From assembly GCF_001742225.1 (NCBI RefSeq), contig NZ_CP017075.1, positions 186,001-250,000 of the forward strand: a stretch of 64,000 nucleotides of DNA, in the 5' to 3' direction. The stretch comes from Novosphingobium resinovorum. Lineage in GTDB: Bacteria; Pseudomonadota; Alphaproteobacteria; Sphingomonadales; Sphingomonadaceae. This document shows, piece after piece, positions 62,386 to 64,000 of the stretch. The number at the start of each line of letters is the position of its first letter. Positions within the stretch are counted from its first letter, which is position 1. The notes beneath the pieces were generated by a model. The model was not told the DNA's origin and searched no databases. It saw only the letters and a program-made list of their open reading frames with translations. The translations under genes and the position numbers were made by a program.

Positions 62386-63900
62386 TCAGTCGCTTTCGAA
62401 TGCGGCGCGCATGTCGTCGGGGGCGAGGTCGGAGAACTTGGTGATGCGCGCCTCGAAGCGCAGGCGGACCTTGCCGGTGGCGCCGTGGCGCTGCTTGGCG
62501 ATGATCAGTTCGGAGAGGCCGGTGACCTCCTCCATCTTGGCGCGCCAGGTCTCCCACTTGTCCTTGACATCGACGCCGTCGGTGTCGCTGGGGAACTTGG
62601 GCTCGGTTGCCTTCACGTAGTAGTCTTCGCGGTAGACGAACCAGACCATGTCGGCGTCCTGCTCGATCGAGCCCGATTCGCGAAGGTCGGACAGCATCGG
62701 GCGTTTGTCGTCGCGCTGTTCCACCGCACGGGAGAGCTGCGAGAGCGCGATCACCGGAACGCCCAGTTCCTTGGCCAGCGTCTTGAGGCCGCGCGAAATC
62801 TCGGAAATCTCGTTCACGCGGTTGTCGTTGGCGCGGCCCGACCCGGACAGCAGCTGCAGGTAGTCGATGATGACGAGGCCGATGTTGTGGCGGCGCTTGA
62901 GGCGGCGGGCGCGGGTGCGCAGGCCGGCGATCGTCAGGCCGGGGCTGTCGTCGATGTAGAGCGGCAGTTCGGCAAGGCGCTGGCTGGCGAAGGACAGCGA
63001 CTGGAAGTCCTCACGGCTGATCTTGCCCATGCGCAGCGCTTCGGAGCTGATGTTGGACTGCTCGGCCAGAATACGTGTCGCTAGCTGGTCGGCGCTCATT
63101 TCGAGGCTGAAGAAAGCCACCGGCGCGCCCACCGACTTCTCGTGCGGCATGCCGTCGCGCACGGTGTCGTCGACGTAGCGCTGCGCGGTGTTGAAGGCGA
63201 TGTTGGTGACCAGCGAGGTCTTGCCCATGCCGGGACGCCCGGCAAGGATGATAAGGTCGGAATCGTGAAGGCCACCGATCTTCTGGTTGACCGAGGTGAG
63301 GCCGGTGGTCTTGCCCGAGATGTGGCCGCCCGAATTGAACGCCTTTTCGATCGCCTGGATCGCGACGCGGGTGGCGGAGCCGAAGCTCTTGGCCTCGTTC
63401 TGCGTCGCGGCGCCTTCGGCCACTTTGTAGAGCGCGGCTTCGGCGTGCTCGATCTGCTCCATCGGCTCGACCGATTCGGAGGTATCCATCGCGCTCTCGA
63501 CCAGATTGCGGCCGACCGAGATCAGTTCGCGCAGCAGGGCAAGGTCGTAGATCTGCTCGGCCAGCTCACGCGGGGCGAGCAGGCCCTGGCCGTCTGCCGT
63601 AAGCCGGGCGAGATAGGCGACGCCGCCCAGCGCCTTCAGCGATTCGTCGGCCTCGAAATAGGGGCGCAGGGTGACCGGCGTGACCACCGCCTTGCGGTCT
63701 AGCAGCTGCAGGATGCGCTCGTAGAGGCGGCCGTGGACGGGCTCGAAGAAATGGAGCGGGGTGAGCGGGGTCTGCAGTTCCTCGATCACGCGGTTGTCGA
63801 TGAGGACCGCGCCGAGGAACGCGGCTTCCGCCTCGACGTTCGCGGGCAGGGTTCGGACTTCCGCACCATCGGTACGGGCAAGGGCAACAGGCTGGACCAT
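62386..63900 (-). CDS. dnaB: Replicative DNA helicase
   Basis: This 504-residue DnaB has an N-terminal domain (about 15-125, NVEAEAAFLGAVLIDNRVIEE), a linker and a RecA-like helicase domain with Walker A GRPGMGKT (221-228), FFSLEMSADQLATR, the Walker B IIDYLQLL and the arginine-finger region GATGKVRLRFE. Family length is normal. No intein or insertion is seen. It unwinds DNA ahead of the replisome. A TCCACA-AGC-TGTGGA inverted pair lies 60 bp upstream of the start. Confidence 0.97.
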   Translation of the reverse strand: MVQPVALARTDGAEVRTLPANVEAEAAFLGAVLIDNRVIEELQTPLTPLHFFEPVHGRLYERILQLLDRKAVVTPVTLRPYFEADESLKALGGVAYLARLTADGQGLLAPRELAEQIYDLALLRELISVGRNLVESAMDTSESVEPMEQIEHAEAALYKVAEGAATQNEAKSFGSATRVAIQAIEKAFNSGGHISGKTTGLTSVNQKIGGLHDSDLIILAGRPGMGKTSLVTNIAFNTAQRYVDDTVRDGMPHEKSVGAPVAFFSLEMSADQLATRILAEQSNISSEALRMGKISREDFQSLSFASQRLAELPLYIDDSPGLTIAGLRTRARRLKRRHNIGLVIIDYLQLLSGSGRANDNRVNEISEISRGLKTLAKELGVPVIALSQLSRAVEQRDDKRPMLSDLRESGSIEQDADMVWFVYREDYYVKATEPKFPSDTDGVDVKDKWETWRAKMEEVTGLSELIIAKQRHGATGKVRLRFEARITKFSDLAPDDMRAAFESD

Positions 63901-63956
63901 AAGCGCCGGACAATGCTCCGGCAGCGCTGCGCGAACAAGTCAGGCGGGGAGGGATA

Positions 63957-63978
63957 TTAATCCACAAGCTGTGGATGT
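63957..63978. promoter_or_regulatory. DnaA-box-like inverted pair upstream of dnaB
   Basis: TTAATCCACA is followed after AGC by TGTGGATGT. Compared with the DnaA consensus TTATnCACA, the left 9-mer TAATCCACA differs at one position and the right one (reverse) at one or two. The symmetric core is TCCACA (63961-63966) and TGTGGA (63970-63975). It lies about 60 bp before the dnaB ATG. Whether DnaA controls dnaB from here is inference. Confidence 0.35.
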
Positions 63979-64000
63979 GTGTGGGCTGTGTGCGGCGCTG

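Overview
GC-rich, gene-dense alphaproteobacterial chromosome. A TonB-dependent receptor, alphaproteobacterial-type acetyl-CoA carboxylase subunits, the cobA-DUF2849-cysI-DUF934-cysH sulfite operon and many short intergenic palindromes together suggest a sphingomonad, probably Novosphingobium or a close relative (inference from protein flavour, no database check). I saw no tRNA or rRNA gene, CRISPR array, prophage or insertion sequence.

Layout. 1-8.3 kb: purine nucleoside locus with the N-terminus of a LOG-family phosphoribohydrolase, a phosphoribosyltransferase, a LysR regulator and, divergently, NUP nucleoside protein, exported adenosine deaminase, TonB receptor and a second NUP. 8.5-15.1 kb (minus strand): five-gene exported redox cluster: planctomycete-type haem protein (DUF1587/1592/1588/1585), Tat-exported HXXSHH protein (DUF1552), ankyrin protein, cytochrome c' and cytochrome b561. 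15.4-19.2 kb: accD-accB-accC-accA. 19.6-23.9 kb: fdhD, a TelA/XpaC-like pair, an EthD protein and an SDR. 24-28 kb: Lrp regulator divergent from putA. 28.3-30.6 kb: RibD-like protein, MFS exporter and an HNH-like protein. 30.8-34.8 kb: assimilatory sulfate/sulfite reduction. 35-39.3 kb: PilZ-HTH fusion, PAS-GGDEF protein with a degenerate active site, an acyl-CoA dehydrogenase, a LuxR-type regulator and a 37-residue membrane peptide. 39.3-50.5 kb: acyl-CoA catabolic island: GMC oxidoreductase; DUF35 + thiolase-like + acyl-CoA dehydrogenase; a TPP-dependent E1alpha/E1beta/E2 complex; and VOC + acyl-CoA dehydrogenase + APH-type kinase. 50.8-56.7 kb: rpoZ, a ParA-like ATPase, DUF3667, ftsH and a histidine kinase. 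56.8-61.5 kb: decayed hydantoinase/oxoprolinase genes, then an intact aminotransferase, GNAT and NCS1 permease. 61.5-64 kb: atypical SDR and dnaB.

Three themes stand out. First, purine nucleosides seem to be imported across the outer membrane, deaminated and cleaved in the periplasm, with base salvage encoded next door. Second, the five-gene redox cluster has no known function and looks like a complete extracytoplasmic electron-transfer unit. Third, the acyl-CoA island combines an Ltp2-like aldolase pair with a kinase/dehydrogenase pair resembling split ACAD10/11, suggesting breakdown of a branched or hydroxylated acyl side chain.

At least seven families of inverted intergenic repeats (named A-G here) are scattered through the window. 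Two copies have entered coding sequence, at the C-terminus of the DUF1592 protein and the N-terminus of the ankyrin protein.
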